From positions 1 through 43,716 of the forward strand of contig JAQBQF010000099.1 of the NCBI GenBank assembly GCA_028287115.1: DNA of 43,716 nucleotides, written 5' to 3'. Both the position numbers and the translations under genes were made by a program. The notes under the pieces are model-generated. The model worked only from the letters and a program-made list of their open reading frames with translations, had not been told where the DNA came from and did not search any database. Below are positions 8,569 through 20,059 of the stretch, one piece after another. The DNA comes from Myxococcales bacterium. Its GTDB lineage: Bacteria > Myxococcota_A > Polyangia > Haliangiales > Haliangiaceae. Numbering within the stretch: position 1 is the first letter of the stretch; the number at the start of each line of letters is the position of its first letter.

Positions 8569-9137
8569 GGCGGTGCTGCTTTCATCACGAGCGCGAGATC
8601 GTCGGGGACAGGTCGACCGGCGGCGCGGCGCTCGGCGGCAAAGTCGCCGGCCATCCGCGCGAGCTCGGCGTTGAGACGCGAGCCGAGGTTCGTGATCCGC
8701 GCGAGTGCGACACCGCTGAACGCGGCCTTGAGCACGAGCTGGTTGAAATTCAGGTCCGGGAAATAGCGCGCTGGATAAGGCGTCTCGCACGCGATCGCCT
8801 CGAATACGGTGAGCACGTTCGATCGGCACGACTCGATCGCGAGCGGCAGGTAGCGCTCGGGATCGCGAAGTAGTGGCAGCGCCTTCAACACCGCCTGGCG
8901 CTCGCGATTATCGCCGCGCGCCCACAGCTCCTCGGGCGTGACGCGCGGTTGTGCGCGCAGCAAGAGCATGGCGCGCGCGAGCTCGTCCGTGCCCCAGGTT
9001 CCGCGATCGGGCACCCCGATCGGCGCCTTGCCGACCGCGCGAGCCGCGCCGGAAAACGCGGCGAGGATTGCGACTTTGTCGTCGAGCGGCACGCCGAGGA
9101 CCCAGCTCTGCGCGGATGCGGGGAGAAGCTCCTGCAT
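8565..9137 (-). CDS. eboA: EboA-like protein
   Basis: A 190-residue mostly helical protein without signal peptide. The segment with ACRSNVLTVFEAIACETPYP followed by ARYFPD and FNQLVLKAAFSGVAL is the hallmark of EboA-domain proteins; the N-terminal half (LARAMLLLRAQP, ERQAVLKALPLL) is also as expected. No enzyme motif is visible, and EboA has no established function. It is the first gene of the minus-strand ebo run and overlaps eboB by 4 bp. Its start lies only 26 bp from the divergent GAF-protein start, so the two promoters must overlap each other or lie in the neighbouring coding sequence. Confidence 0.85.
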   Translation of the reverse strand: MQELLPASAQSWVLGVPLDDKVAILAAFSGAARAVGKAPIGVPDRGTWGTDELARAMLLLRAQPRVTPEELWARGDNRERQAVLKALPLLRDPERYLPLAIESCRSNVLTVFEAIACETPYPARYFPDLNFNQLVLKAAFSGVALARITNLGSRLNAELARMAGDFAAERRAAGRPVPDDLALVMKAAPP

Positions 9138-9163
9138 GCGAGGCCATGCTACACCTTTCGGCG

Positions 9164-9601
9164 ATGCTCGATCCGATCCTCGATCTGCCCGCGGATTACC
9201 TCCAGGCGCTGCTGATCATCCTCAAAGATTTCGGCGCGCACGTCGGGACGATCCACACGCTCGAGGCGGACGGCATGTTGCACCTCAAGGCGCACACGCC
9301 GGGAATTCCCGAGCCCGTCCTCGCCGCGACCCGCGTGATCCCGATCGGCAAAGGGATCGCGGGGCTCGCCGTCGAGCGCAAGGCCCCCGTGAATCTGTGT
9401 AACTTGCAGACCGATACCAGCGGCGACGTGCGCCCCGGCGCGAAGGCAACGGGCGCGATGGGCTCGATCTGTGTGCCGATCATGCAGGGCGATCGCGCGG
9501 TCGGCGCACTCGGGATCGCGAGCATGGGCGAGCGGACGTTCACGCCCGACGAGGAGCAGAAGCTCCTCGCGTACGGTCACGCGCTCGCGAACGCGCACTG
9601 A
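9164..9601 (+). CDS. Stand-alone GAF domain protein
   Basis: A 145-residue protein that is a single GAF domain: ILKDFGAHVGTIHTLE, then VIPIGKGIAGLAVERKAPV, then GSICVPIMQGDRAVGALGIA and TPDEEQKLLAYGHALA. Such single GAF proteins bind small ligands or sense redox state (fRMsr-like ones need particular Cys residues, which are not evident here). Start 9164 gives the natural N-terminus; an ATG at 9146 in the same frame is possible. Transcribed away from eboA. Its ligand is not predictable. Confidence 0.82.
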   Translation: MLDPILDLPADYLQALLIILKDFGAHVGTIHTLEADGMLHLKAHTPGIPEPVLAATRVIPIGKGIAGLAVERKAPVNLCNLQTDTSGDVRPGAKATGAMGSICVPIMQGDRAVGALGIASMGERTFTPDEEQKLLAYGHALANAH

Positions 9602-9690
9602 TCACTTCGGGCACCTCGTCACCGCAGGATCACGAGCACACCTTCGGTGTCGGTGAACGCCCAGTCTTTAGGACCGCGACGAAGCCGGAT

Positions 9691-10056
9691 CTACTTCGGC
9701 GCTTCGATCAGCTCGATCCGGTTGCCGAATGGATCCTTCGTGTGCGCGCGGTTCGTCCCCGGCACGTCGTCCGCCGGTTTCCATTCACAGCCCGCGGCGA
9801 CGAGCCGGACGCGCCACTCCTCGAGCTCGCTCACGACGAGCGCCGGATGCATCTTCACCGACGGCCGCATGTCCGGTTCGATCCCGAGATGAATCGCGAC
9901 CGGGCCGTGCGCGAGCCACATGCCACCGCGCGCTCGCATCGCCTCGGGCTTCGGGATCTCGGTGAAGCCGAGCACGCCGATATAGAACGCGCGCGCCGCC
10001 GCTTCGCCGCCGGGCGGAATCGCGAGTTGCACGTGATCGATCGCGAGCACTCTCAT
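9691..10056 (-). CDS. VOC/glyoxalase family protein
   Basis: A 121-residue vicinal-oxygen-chelate fold protein. It has the usual beginning (IDHVQLAIPPG, ARAFYIGVLGFTEIP), the middle HLGIEPDMRPSVKMHPAL and the usual end DPFGNRIELIE. Candidate metal ligands are the His in IDHVQ, the His in KMHPA and the Glu in RIELIE. It may be a glyoxalase, isomerase or dioxygenase-like enzyme; the sequence does not decide. Start 10056 overlaps the end of the enoyl-CoA hydratase gene by 4 bp (ATGA), so the two are co-translated. Confidence 0.85.
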   Translation of the reverse strand: MRVLAIDHVQLAIPPGGEAAARAFYIGVLGFTEIPKPEAMRARGGMWLAHGPVAIHLGIEPDMRPSVKMHPALVVSELEEWRVRLVAAGCEWKPADDVPGTNRAHTKDPFGNRIELIEAPK

Positions 10057-10832
10057 CTGCCGGTCCACACCGGCTTGCGTTTGCCGAGGAACGCCGCGAT
10101 GCCTTCGGCCGCATCGGCGAGCGACAGCACGCGCCCGAGCTCGGCCTGCAAGTAGCGAAGCTGCGGCTCGAACTCCATGTCCTGCGATCGGTAGAACGCA
10201 TGGAGCCCGAGCGCCATCGCTGCAGGGCTCCGACCTGCGAGCTCGTGCGCGAGCTTCATCGTCTCGGTCTCGAGCTCGCTCCCCGGCACGACGCGATTGA
10301 CGAGGCCGCTCGCGAGCGCTTCGGCGGCGTCGAGCTTACGGCCGGTCAGCATCATGTCGAGCGTCTTCTTGCGGCCGACCGATCGCGTGATCTCGGCGGT
10401 GATCATCATCGGCCACAGTCCGACCGCGATCTCCGTCGTGCCGAACTGGGCGGTGTCTGCGGCGATCACCAGATCGCAGGCGACCATGAGGCCGAGCCCG
10501 CCCGCGAGCGCGTGCCCGTTGACCATCGCGATGATCGGTTTACCGAGCTCGTGCATCGCCGAGAACAGATCGACCAGGCTTGCCGAGGGACCATCGGCGG
10601 GCTTCTGCATCGCCGAGAGATCACCGCCGGCAGAGAACACGGTTCCCGCGCCCGTCAGCACGACAACGCGAACGTTCGCATTCGTCTTGATCGCCGCGAG
10701 CGCCTGGACGAGCTCGCCGCAGGTCGCGGGGCCGATCGGATTGCGTTTGTCGGGACGATTGAGCGTGAGCCGCGCAACCGGACCTGCGTTATCGACGAGG
10801 ATCGTGGCGTTCTCGGACATGTTCTCGAACAT
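10053..10832 (-). CDS. Enoyl-CoA hydratase/isomerase family protein
   Basis: A crotonase-fold protein of about 259 residues. It shows LTLNRPDKRNPIG at the N-terminus, the oxyanion segment VVVLTGAGTVFSAGGDLSAM and the core NGHALAGGLGLMVACDLVIA. The second catalytic Glu of classical hydratases is seen as FGTTEIAVGLWP, so hydratase activity is possible though isomerase or lyase roles cannot be excluded. Start taken at 10832 (MFENMSENA); 10820 (MSENA) is equally possible. Coupled by 4 bp to the VOC gene. The start faces the AgmX-like gene with only 24 bp between. Confidence 0.88.
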   Translation of the reverse strand: MFENMSENATILVDNAGPVARLTLNRPDKRNPIGPATCGELVQALAAIKTNANVRVVVLTGAGTVFSAGGDLSAMQKPADGPSASLVDLFSAMHELGKPIIAMVNGHALAGGLGLMVACDLVIAADTAQFGTTEIAVGLWPMMITAEITRSVGRKKTLDMMLTGRKLDAAEALASGLVNRVVPGSELETETMKLAHELAGRSPAAMALGLHAFYRSQDMEFEPQLRYLQAELGRVLSLADAAEGIAAFLGKRKPVWTGR

Positions 10833-10856
10833 ACAACGTCTGTAACATGCAAGCGC

Positions 10857-11462
10857 ATGAACGCTCGCAACGTGAGCGGCGGCCTGCTCGCGATCGGGCT
10901 CGCGGCCTTGATCTGGCTCTCCGTTCGCGACCGCGCTCATCCCGTCGACCCGCACTCCGCATCGACCGTCACGTCCTCGGCACCTCGTTCAGCCTCCGAT
11001 CCGGCAACTTCGAGCCCGCCCCAGCACGTCACGAAGCTCGCGAATGCCGAAGAGCGCCAGCGCGTCGCTGATCGGATCGCACGTGCGCAAGCCGCGCGAG
11101 CTGCAGTCCGCGCGCCCGATCGGCCGAGCCTTCCGCCCAGCGACCCCGGTGACAACCGCGATCTCGACCACGCGAGCAAGCCGGTCCACGATGCCCTCGA
11201 GGAGGCGATCCCATTTCTCGCGGCCTGCTACGACAAGTCGTCCCCGCACACCATGGCGGTCGTCTCGATGACGCTCACCGGTGATCCAGATATCGGCACC
11301 CTGATCGACTCCGATCAGATGCTCGATCAAGATGGCAAGTCGCTCCCCAGAGCGCTCGACGAGTGCCTGCGCGGGACCTTGAGCTCGCTCGAGCTTCCAC
11401 CGCTGCGCGACAGTGACAAGATGAAGGTCCAATACTCGTTCAACTTCGGCGATCGCAAATGA
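10857..11462 (+). CDS. Membrane-anchored AgmX/TonB-C-like protein
   Basis: A 201-residue protein with one N-terminal membrane helix (VSGGLLAIGLAALIWLSV), a Pro/Ser/Ala-rich linker (about residues 30-100) and a C-terminal domain with the pattern common in myxobacterial AgmX/PglI or TonB C-terminal-like domains: FLAACYDK, then VSMTLTGDPDIGTLI, then ALDECLRGTLSSLELPP and VQYSFNF. The two Cys flanking the domain are typical and may pair in the periplasm. It probably belongs to an envelope or motility-type complex, but a specific role is not shown. The long frame upstream of 10857 is the shadow of the hydratase gene. Confidence 0.75.
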   Translation: MNARNVSGGLLAIGLAALIWLSVRDRAHPVDPHSASTVTSSAPRSASDPATSSPPQHVTKLANAEERQRVADRIARAQAARAAVRAPDRPSLPPSDPGDNRDLDHASKPVHDALEEAIPFLAACYDKSSPHTMAVVSMTLTGDPDIGTLIDSDQMLDQDGKSLPRALDECLRGTLSSLELPPLRDSDKMKVQYSFNFGDRK

Positions 11463-11472
11463 ACCCCTGAAT

Positions 11473-11502
11473 TGACACCCATGGCCGGCGGGGCCTACGC
11501 TT
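11473..11502 (+). promoter_or_regulatory. Possible sigma-70 promoter, near-leaderless
   Basis: A perfect -35 TTGACA (11473-11478) lies 18 bp before TACGCT (11497-11502), just upstream of the barrel-protein start at 11512. Transcription would begin close to the start codon, so the mRNA could be leaderless. The -10 match is weak. Confidence 0.35.
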
Positions 11503-11511
11503 GCGTCTGTG

Positions 11512-12498
11512 ATGCGCCGCTGGCTCGCTGTGACGGTCGTGCTCGGGCTCGCGCCCGCGACGGCGGCGGCTGACGTCAACGATCTCGTGCTCGGCCGCCT
11601 CGGCACGCGCATCATGGATGGCAGCGGCAAGCTGACCGGCGTCGTCGGCGAGAACCTCGAGCTGAGGTCGCTGGCGTCACAGCTCGGCGTCGTGCTCGCG
11701 CCTCATCTGCTAACGCCGGCCGATACGATCGGGTTTGGCGGCTTTCAATTCACCGTCGATTATTCGACGACGACGATCGACGAGAGGGCGAGCTATTGGC
11801 GCGCCCTGCAAGGCAGCCCGGATCCGACCGGCACGATGGGCCTCGCCAATGGACCGTCGATGTTGCGCACCGTCGGCATGTTCGTGCGCAAAGGCATGTG
11901 GTTCCCCGTCCCGTCGGCCGAGTTCGGCGCCGGCGCCGTCCACCTCGTCGATTCGCACACCTGGACCGGCCAGCTCTACGCGAAGGTCGCCTTGCACGAG
12001 GGCTATCACGACCTCCCGATCCCGAGCCTCGCGGTTCGCGGTGCCGTGTCGCGGATGATGAATCAACGCGAGCTCGATCTGACGATTGCCTCCCTCGACA
12101 TCACGGTGTCGAAGCACTTCGGCATCGGCGGCACGTGGCGCTTCGATCCGTTCGCCGGCTGGAACCTCCTCATGATCGTGCCACGGTCTGAAGTGATCGA
12201 TCCGACGCCGAACGTCGACTCGCTCAAGCCGGGCAACGAAGCGGACAGCCTCAATAACTTCGTGTTCAAGGATCAGGACACGATCTATCGCCAGCGGTTC
12301 TTCTTCGGCGCGAAGATGCAGTACTACGTATTTCAGTTCACGCTCGACGCGATCTTCGCGCTCAAGGGCTCGTCGATCGACGACCGCGCCGGCACGAACG
12401 ACACCTGCATGCCGAGCTCGACCACGACGAACTGCGACGCGAAAGACACCGCGAACCTCCAGCGCACTCTCGAGCTGTCGGCCGGCTTCGACTTCTAA
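11512..12498 (+). CDS. Probable outer-membrane beta-barrel protein
   Basis: A 328-residue exported protein with a signal peptide (RRWLAVTVVLGLAPATAAA) and alternating polar/aromatic strands such as GFGGFQFTVDYSTTTID, GQLYAKVALHEGYHD, YVFQFTLDAIFAL and a final LELSAGFDF. Ending in Phe after an alternating strand is the usual outer-membrane insertion signal. The domain is not one I can name. ATG 11512 follows directly after an in-frame GTG at 11509. It ends tail-to-tail with a LamG-like fragment on the other strand, the two stop codons overlapping. Confidence 0.78.
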   Translation: MRRWLAVTVVLGLAPATAAADVNDLVLGRLGTRIMDGSGKLTGVVGENLELRSLASQLGVVLAPHLLTPADTIGFGGFQFTVDYSTTTIDERASYWRALQGSPDPTGTMGLANGPSMLRTVGMFVRKGMWFPVPSAEFGAGAVHLVDSHTWTGQLYAKVALHEGYHDLPIPSLAVRGAVSRMMNQRELDLTIASLDITVSKHFGIGGTWRFDPFAGWNLLMIVPRSEVIDPTPNVDSLKPGNEADSLNNFVFKDQDTIYRQRFFFGAKMQYYVFQFTLDAIFALKGSSIDDRAGTNDTCMPSSTTTNCDAKDTANLQRTLELSAGFDF

Positions 12499-12635
12499 GG
12501 CACAGCGAGCTCGCCGATCTCGGCCGCGGACAGCACACGCGTGTAGTAGATCGCGTCATCGAGCGTCGCATCCAATAGATTCTTCGCAGCCTGATTGTCG
12601 CCACTCGCGTCCTGCGGGCGAGTCCGATCGAAAGG
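12495..12635 (-). pseudogene. 3' remnant of a LamG/concanavalin-like lectin gene
   Basis: Directly after the cupredoxin stop codon (TAG, 12638-12636), the same minus-strand frame stays open for 46 codons to a TAG at 12497-12495. The translation contains LLDATLDDAIYYTRVLSAAE and ends IGELAVP, which is the typical last strand of LamG/ConA-like domains (DDvriYnRaLSaaEI). No start codon and no body of the domain are present, so this is best read as the broken 3' end of a lost gene, now downstream of an unrelated gene. Confidence 0.55.
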
Positions 12636-13031
12636 CTACTGAACGGTGATGGTGCCGTTGAACTGATGCGGCAGGCAATGAAAGCCGTACGTGCCGGTCT
12701 GCGTGAACATCAGGCACTTCATCGCGCCGAAGCCGACGTTCATCCCCGAGTCCGTCTTCGTCGAATCTGCGGCCGCGTGCCCGGGCACGACGTTGTGGCT
12801 CCCGGACATCGTGAACTTCACGACCTGTCCCTGCGTGATCGTCGTCATCGCCGGGGTGTACGCGAACGCTGCATCCGAGGTCGTCACCGTCGCGGCAGGC
12901 GTGGCCGGGCACGTCACTTCGACGATGGTCGGGGGTGGCCCGTCGATCGCGCGCGGCGCGTCCGCAGTCGTGTTGTTGCTGCTGCCGCATGCACCGAGCA
13001 GAACGAGCGCGACCAGTGAATTCTTGATCAT
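12636..13031 (-). CDS. Cupredoxin (plastocyanin-like) lipoprotein
   Basis: A 131-residue lipoprotein (lipobox LLGAC at residues about 11-15) with a short Ser/Thr/Ala linker and a small blue-copper domain. Copper ligands are visible as the His in SGSHNVVPG and the cluster FHCLPH (Cys and His). The fourth ligand, usually Met, is not in the standard place after the His (QFNGTITVQ follows), so a Gln or no axial ligand may apply. Role would be periplasmic single-electron transfer; partner unknown. The normal family ending (GTITVQ) shows that the stop is natural even though the frame continues into a LamG-like remnant. Confidence 0.85.
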   Translation of the reverse strand: MIKNSLVALVLLGACGSSNNTTADAPRAIDGPPPTIVEVTCPATPAATVTTSDAAFAYTPAMTTITQGQVVKFTMSGSHNVVPGHAAADSTKTDSGMNVGFGAMKCLMFTQTGTYGFHCLPHQFNGTITVQ

Positions 13032-13073
13032 GGCGCGGACGATACCGAAGTCATCGTCGGTCTTGGCAGGCGA

Positions 13074-15140
13074 TCACTGCACTTGTGCCGGACGGGTGAC
13101 GGGGCCCACAGCGGGGAGCTCGTCGCTGTCGCCGCCGCCGTCTGTCTCGACCGGCTTCGTGCTTGTCGTGTGTTCCGCGTGCTGCGGCGAAACTTTGCCG
13201 CGCCGAGCGCGGGGCGTCTTCTTCCATTGCTCGTCCGCGCGCGCCGACCGCTTCGGATCGGCAACTTCGTAGACGATGATCTTCTGACCCTTGTCGAGCA
13301 CGGCGTCGTACGAGATCCGGTTGATCCGTGCGAGGTCGTGCGAGCCGAGCCCGAACCGCTTCGCGACATCGGCGAGCTTTTCCTTCGAAGGCGCCGTGTA
13401 CTCGGTCCGCACGCGCCCGAGTCGCCCCTCGGCGAGATCCATGTGCTCTTGCGAGCCGCGCGTCACGACGACCAGCGAGTCGACGGCTTCGTCGAGCAGC
13501 GTTACGTGATGCGCATCGCCGTCGTAGTCCGGCGCGACCCACGCGAGGAGTACCAGCTTCGGCTGCAGCTTGACGTCGTCATCGATCGCGTTCCACTTCA
13601 CGAGCTCGCTCTGCTTGATACCGAGCGCCTTGGCGACCGAACGCAGCGTGTCACCGATCACGACGCGATAGAACACGCGCTTCTTGCCCGCGACCTTCGC
13701 ATCCTTGTCGGGAACCGCGACGATCAGCGGCTCGCCGTCCTTTTGATCGACACCCGATGACAACAGCTTCGCTTTGGCCTTCGCACGGTTCTTCGCCCTG
13801 ATCTCTTCGGCGACGCGCGGCACGACGAGCACGGTGCCGCCTTCGATCTCGCCGACGTCGCGAACGTCGTTGAGCTTCTTGAGCTGTGCGATGGAGGTGC
13901 CGAACGTCGTCGCGATGTCTTCGAACCGCTCGCCGTGCGCGACGACATACGCGTCGTAGCCGTCCCATTCGGTCTGCAGCTCGACGAGCTTGCGCGCAAA
14001 CTCCGGCCTGCTGCCCGCGGGCACGCGCACGAGGTAGCCCGCCTCGCCGGGCGGCGTCCGGCCGCGCCGCAGCTGCGGGTTCAAGCGCTTGATGACTTCC
14101 TCGGTCGAGCCGGCCGCGCGCGCGATGATCGCGAGGGACATCGACATCGGCACCGCGACTTCTTCCGAGGCCTCCGAAGGTGCAGGCTTTACGGTGTCAA
14201 AGCCGAACACCGCGCGGTTGTGCCCGACGATCGCGGTCGCGAGGACCTTGGGCGTGTACCAGCAGGTCTCCCACGGCAGACCGTTCTCGTACTCGCAGAG
14301 CTGGTAGTAGTCGTTCGTGTTGTAACGCGCGATCGAGCGCAGCACCGCGCCGTAGCCGACGTTGAACGCCGCGAGCGCGATCTGCCACTCGCCGAACCGC
14401 TGGAGCAGATCCTTCCAGTAGTCGACCACCGCGATCGTCGAGCGCAGCGGATCGCGCCGCTCGTCGACCCAGCGATCTTCGCGAAGCCCGTAGATCTTGC
14501 CGCCCTCGGGCATGAACTGCCACAGGCCGAGCGCGCCGGCCGACGACGAATCGGTCGGATCGTACGAGCTCTCGATCATCGCGACGTAGATCAGATCTTC
14601 CGGCAGGTGCGCCTGGCGCAGATGCTCGAGGATCATGTCGCGATAGCGACCTTGCGCGACGAGCCAGCTCTGCATGATGCCGCGACCGCGCGGATCATCC
14701 TTGTAGAACAGCAGATACTCGACGAGCCGCGGCGTCCACGTCACCGGCAGATCCGGTAGCTCGAGCTTGTCGAGCCACGGTGCATCCGGACGCAGCTCGC
14801 TCGGCTTCTTCACTTTATGAGGTGGATTGCCTTCGAGCCGGCCACCGTTCGGAACGCGCTCGTCGATCCACGGATTGGCGGCCGCGCGCGGAAACGCCTC
14901 TGATTCGAATTCGGACAGCAGCTCCGAAGGTCTCGCGCAGGTGTCGCCGACCGCGCAGCCGCGAACGTTGCGGCGCGCATCGAGCTCCTGCTTGAGCACC
15001 GGCTCGGTCGCCCGCACGGGTGGAGCGACTTGCACGCCGGCGTGGACGGCCGGGTCTGGATCCGCGAAAGCGCTAGGTGTTAGCGCGATAAAGGTGGTGC
15101 AAAGCGCCACGCCAGCGAGAGCGCGCATCGCCGTAAACAT
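13074..15140 (-). CDS. MltD-like lytic transglycosylase with three LysM domains
   Basis: A 688-residue periplasmic murein-cleaving enzyme. Signal peptide residues about 1-26 (ending SAFA). The SLT goose-lysozyme-type domain has the catalytic Glu at E190 in AMIESSY, followed by [19 protein letters not shown] and [13 protein letters not shown]. Three LysM peptidoglycan-binding domains follow at about 395-440, 489-533 and 580-624. The C-terminal tail is Lys/Asp/Gly-rich. The order SLT then LysM is that of MltD, though MltD has different spacing. It is read divergently from tatA with about 93 bp between starts. Confidence 0.92.
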   Translation of the reverse strand: MFTAMRALAGVALCTTFIALTPSAFADPDPAVHAGVQVAPPVRATEPVLKQELDARRNVRGCAVGDTCARPSELLSEFESEAFPRAAANPWIDERVPNGGRLEGNPPHKVKKPSELRPDAPWLDKLELPDLPVTWTPRLVEYLLFYKDDPRGRGIMQSWLVAQGRYRDMILEHLRQAHLPEDLIYVAMIESSYDPTDSSSAGALGLWQFMPEGGKIYGLREDRWVDERRDPLRSTIAVVDYWKDLLQRFGEWQIALAAFNVGYGAVLRSIARYNTNDYYQLCEYENGLPWETCWYTPKVLATAIVGHNRAVFGFDTVKPAPSEASEEVAVPMSMSLAIIARAAGSTEEVIKRLNPQLRRGRTPPGEAGYLVRVPAGSRPEFARKLVELQTEWDGYDAYVVAHGERFEDIATTFGTSIAQLKKLNDVRDVGEIEGGTVLVVPRVAEEIRAKNRAKAKAKLLSSGVDQKDGEPLIVAVPDKDAKVAGKKRVFYRVVIGDTLRSVAKALGIKQSELVKWNAIDDDVKLQPKLVLLAWVAPDYDGDAHHVTLLDEAVDSLVVVTRGSQEHMDLAEGRLGRVRTEYTAPSKEKLADVAKRFGLGSHDLARINRISYDAVLDKGQKIIVYEVADPKRSARADEQWKKTPRARRGKVSPQHAEHTTSTKPVETDGGGDSDELPAVGPVTRPAQVQ

Positions 15141-15233
15141 AGGCGGCCCGACGGGCTTTCACCAAGTTTTCAGGCGTTGTTTAAGGCGCTGGTGGAATCG
15201 GTGCTACATTGGCGGAAGCCAAAGGAGACCCTC

Positions 15234-15524
15234 ATGCCCGGTATGGGCGAGCTCATCGTCATCCTACTTATCGTTCTCGTCGTGTTCGGAGCTAACAAGC
15301 TTCCGGGTATTGGCGATGCACTCGGCCGCAGCATCAAGAACTTCAAGCGCGCTTCGGCGGGTGAAGATGAGCTCGAGGTCTCAAAAGCGGGCGGCAAGAA
15401 GCAGGTCACCGCTGGCAAAGGCGGCAAGCAGCTCGAAGAGAGCGCCTCGGCCGCCGGCGAAGAAGACGGCGATTGGGAAGAAGTCGTCGTCCGCCGCAAG
15501 AAGTCGAAGAAGGCTGAAGGTTAA
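15234..15524 (+). CDS. tatA: Twin-arginine translocase subunit TatA
   Basis: A 96-residue TatA/TatE-type protein: one N-terminal membrane helix ([14 protein letters not shown]), the hinge [10 protein letters not shown], then the amphipathic helix [13 protein letters not shown] and a charged Glu/Lys-rich tail. It would form the pore-like assembly for export of folded proteins. The start at 15234 is fixed by a good ribosome-binding site AAGGAG (15222-15227) 6 bp upstream; the longer frame from 15177 lacks the expected N-terminus. No tatB or tatC is adjacent. Its stop is 3 bp from the stop of the opposing HEAT-like gene. Confidence 0.93.
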   Translation: MPGMGELIVILLIVLVVFGANKLPGIGDALGRSIKNFKRASAGEDELEVSKAGGKKQVTAGKGGKQLEESASAAGEEDGDWEEVVVRRKKSKKAEG

Positions 15525-15527
15525 GAG

Positions 15528-16289
15528 CTACGCCCTCGGCCGGCGCTGAGAGTCCGTGAGGACCTCGGCCGCGTGTTTGCGGAGCATCTCCGGCAGCGAG
15601 TGATCGCGGCTGAGCTCCAGCAGATCGAGCTGCGATAGCGTCGTCGCGATCCGGATCGCGTCGGCGAGCGGCGTCGCGGGATTCAAGACCAGCGCGCGCT
15701 TCACGGCGTGACGCACCGACCACCGCGGATGTGCGGCCACCTTCGAGAGCGACTCGGGGACAGCCGGTCTCGCCGAGGCGACCCGCACGATATCGGACTC
15801 GGTGATATGCGGATTATCGAGGAGGATCGCCACGACTTGCGGGTGTGGATCCTTGATCAGCAGCAGGAGCTTGTCGCGGCGATGCGTGCGCGCGAGCGCC
15901 TTACGTTCACCGAGCGTCAGCGGCCGATCCGCGGGGCGTAGAGCACGCTCGGGCCCGAGCTGCTTCTTCAGCTGACTGGGCAACACGACCGGCGGTGAGG
16001 TCGTCAGAAACAGCCGCGCGATCGCGGTGTGGCCTCGGTCGATCGCCGCCGTGTAGAGCTGCTGGCGGGTGCGATAGGGCAGCGTCGGCTCGGCCGCCGC
16101 GTGGGTGATGCATTCGAGCGCCTCGCTCGCGTCGTTGTCGTTCATGACGTGCGCGCGGGTCATGATGGCCGCCAGGACTTCGACCCACGCCGTGGGATCG
16201 CCCTCATTTAGGGCTTCGCACAGCGCGAGGACCCGCATCTTGGCGTCTCGAATCGCTTTCAAGCGCTCGATGATGTGGTCCGGTCCCAC
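15528..16289 (-). CDS. HEAT-like repeat protein, function unknown
   Basis: About 253 residues, cytoplasmic, nearly all helical. The C-terminal half repeats a pattern seen in HEAT/LRV-like proteins: LLIKDPHPQVVAILLDNPHI, then PESLSKVAAHPRWSVRHAVK and ALVLNPATPLADAI, ending LLELSRDHSLPEMLRKHA. Such solenoids bind partner proteins. I chose the GTG at 16289 (VGPDHIIERLKAIRDAKM) because sequence above it has poor coding character and would run into the phaR promoter; an ATG at residue 18 is the next choice. Divergent from phaR with 67 bp between the starts. Confidence 0.7.
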   Translation of the reverse strand: MGPDHIIERLKAIRDAKMRVLALCEALNEGDPTAWVEVLAAIMTRAHVMNDNDASEALECITHAAAEPTLPYRTRQQLYTAAIDRGHTAIARLFLTTSPPVVLPSQLKKQLGPERALRPADRPLTLGERKALARTHRRDKLLLLIKDPHPQVVAILLDNPHITESDIVRVASARPAVPESLSKVAAHPRWSVRHAVKRALVLNPATPLADAIRIATTLSQLDLLELSRDHSLPEMLRKHAAEVLTDSQRRPRA

Positions 16290-16306
16290 GCTTCTAGTGT
16301 GACACG

Positions 16307-16334
16307 TTGAGGCTATGGCGCGGTGCGTGATAAC
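16307..16334 (+). promoter_or_regulatory. Possible promoter of phaR
   Basis: TTGAGG (16307-16312) is followed after 16 bp by GATAAC (16329-16334); both match the sigma-70 consensus at 4 of 6 positions. It lies in the 67-bp space between phaR and the divergent HEAT-like gene. A weak call based on spacing. Confidence 0.35.
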
Positions 16335-16356
16335 TTTGGAATCATTCGGAGTGGTC

Positions 16357-16962
16357 ATGCCGGAAACACGGATCATCAAGCGCTACGCGAATCGCAAGCT
16401 CTACGACACCGAGCACAGCCGGTACGTAACGCTCGACCAGATCAGCGAAATGATCCGCAAGGGCGATGACGTCAAGATCGTCGACAACAAGACCAAAGAA
16501 GATCTGACGACCGTCACGCTGGCGCAGATCATCTTCGAAGAAGAAAAAAAGCAGCGCAGCTTCCTGCCGCTTGGCGCGATGCGCAACATCATCCAGAGCG
16601 GTGGTGAGTGGTTTGCCGAGGCGCAGCGGCGCGTCCAAAGCATCCTGCCCGGCAAGCGCAAAGACGGCGATGGTGTCGATGGGGATGCCGAACCCGAGCT
16701 CACCGGCGACACCGCGATCGACGAGGTCGCCGCCAAGAAGCGCAGCGTCGCCGCGCTCCGCGAATGGATCGATCACTCGAAGAGCCGGCTCGACGACTGG
16801 CAGAAGCAGGTCGACGGGAAGATTCGCGGCGCGATCGAAGGCATCCAGCACTCGATCAACCCGTGGGCCGGCGTCAACCGCGACGTCAAAGCGCTCGCGG
16901 ATCGCATCGGCGAGCTCGAAGCCAAGCTCCTTCAGCTCGAGCAGCACGAAGACAAGCCGTAG
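16357..16962 (+). CDS. phaR: Polyhydroxyalkanoate synthesis regulator PhaR
   Basis: A 201-residue protein with the PHB/PHA accumulation regulator DNA-binding domain at its N-terminus (IIKRYANRKLYDTEHSRYVT, LDQISEMIRKGDDVKIVD) and the family segment LAQIIFEEEKKQ. The C-terminal part is helical (coiled-coil-like ELEAKLLQLEQHE). In known systems PhaR binds PHA granules and represses phasin genes. Start 16357 follows a GGAG (16348-16351). An upstream in-frame ATG at 16315 would add 14 residues that do not match the family. No PHA synthase is in the window. Confidence 0.9.
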   Translation: MPETRIIKRYANRKLYDTEHSRYVTLDQISEMIRKGDDVKIVDNKTKEDLTTVTLAQIIFEEEKKQRSFLPLGAMRNIIQSGGEWFAEAQRRVQSILPGKRKDGDGVDGDAEPELTGDTAIDEVAAKKRSVAALREWIDHSKSRLDDWQKQVDGKIRGAIEGIQHSINPWAGVNRDVKALADRIGELEAKLLQLEQHEDKP

Positions 16963-16965
16963 CGG

Positions 16966-19920
<2,955 letters not shown>

Positions 19921-20059
19921 CTGATCGAATCGTATCCGACTCGTAAGCGCGATCTCAACGACGAAGAGGCCTATACACCAAGGCTCAGCGACGACAGTTG
20001 GTGGTCGGGCCAGGTGTCCCGTGGTGACCTAGCCATGGGCTACACACCCCAATCGGGGC

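Noticed and set aside
15177..15233. An upstream start for tatA at 15177
   Set aside because: It would add 19 residues ahead of the membrane helix; AAGGAG and spacing point to 15234.
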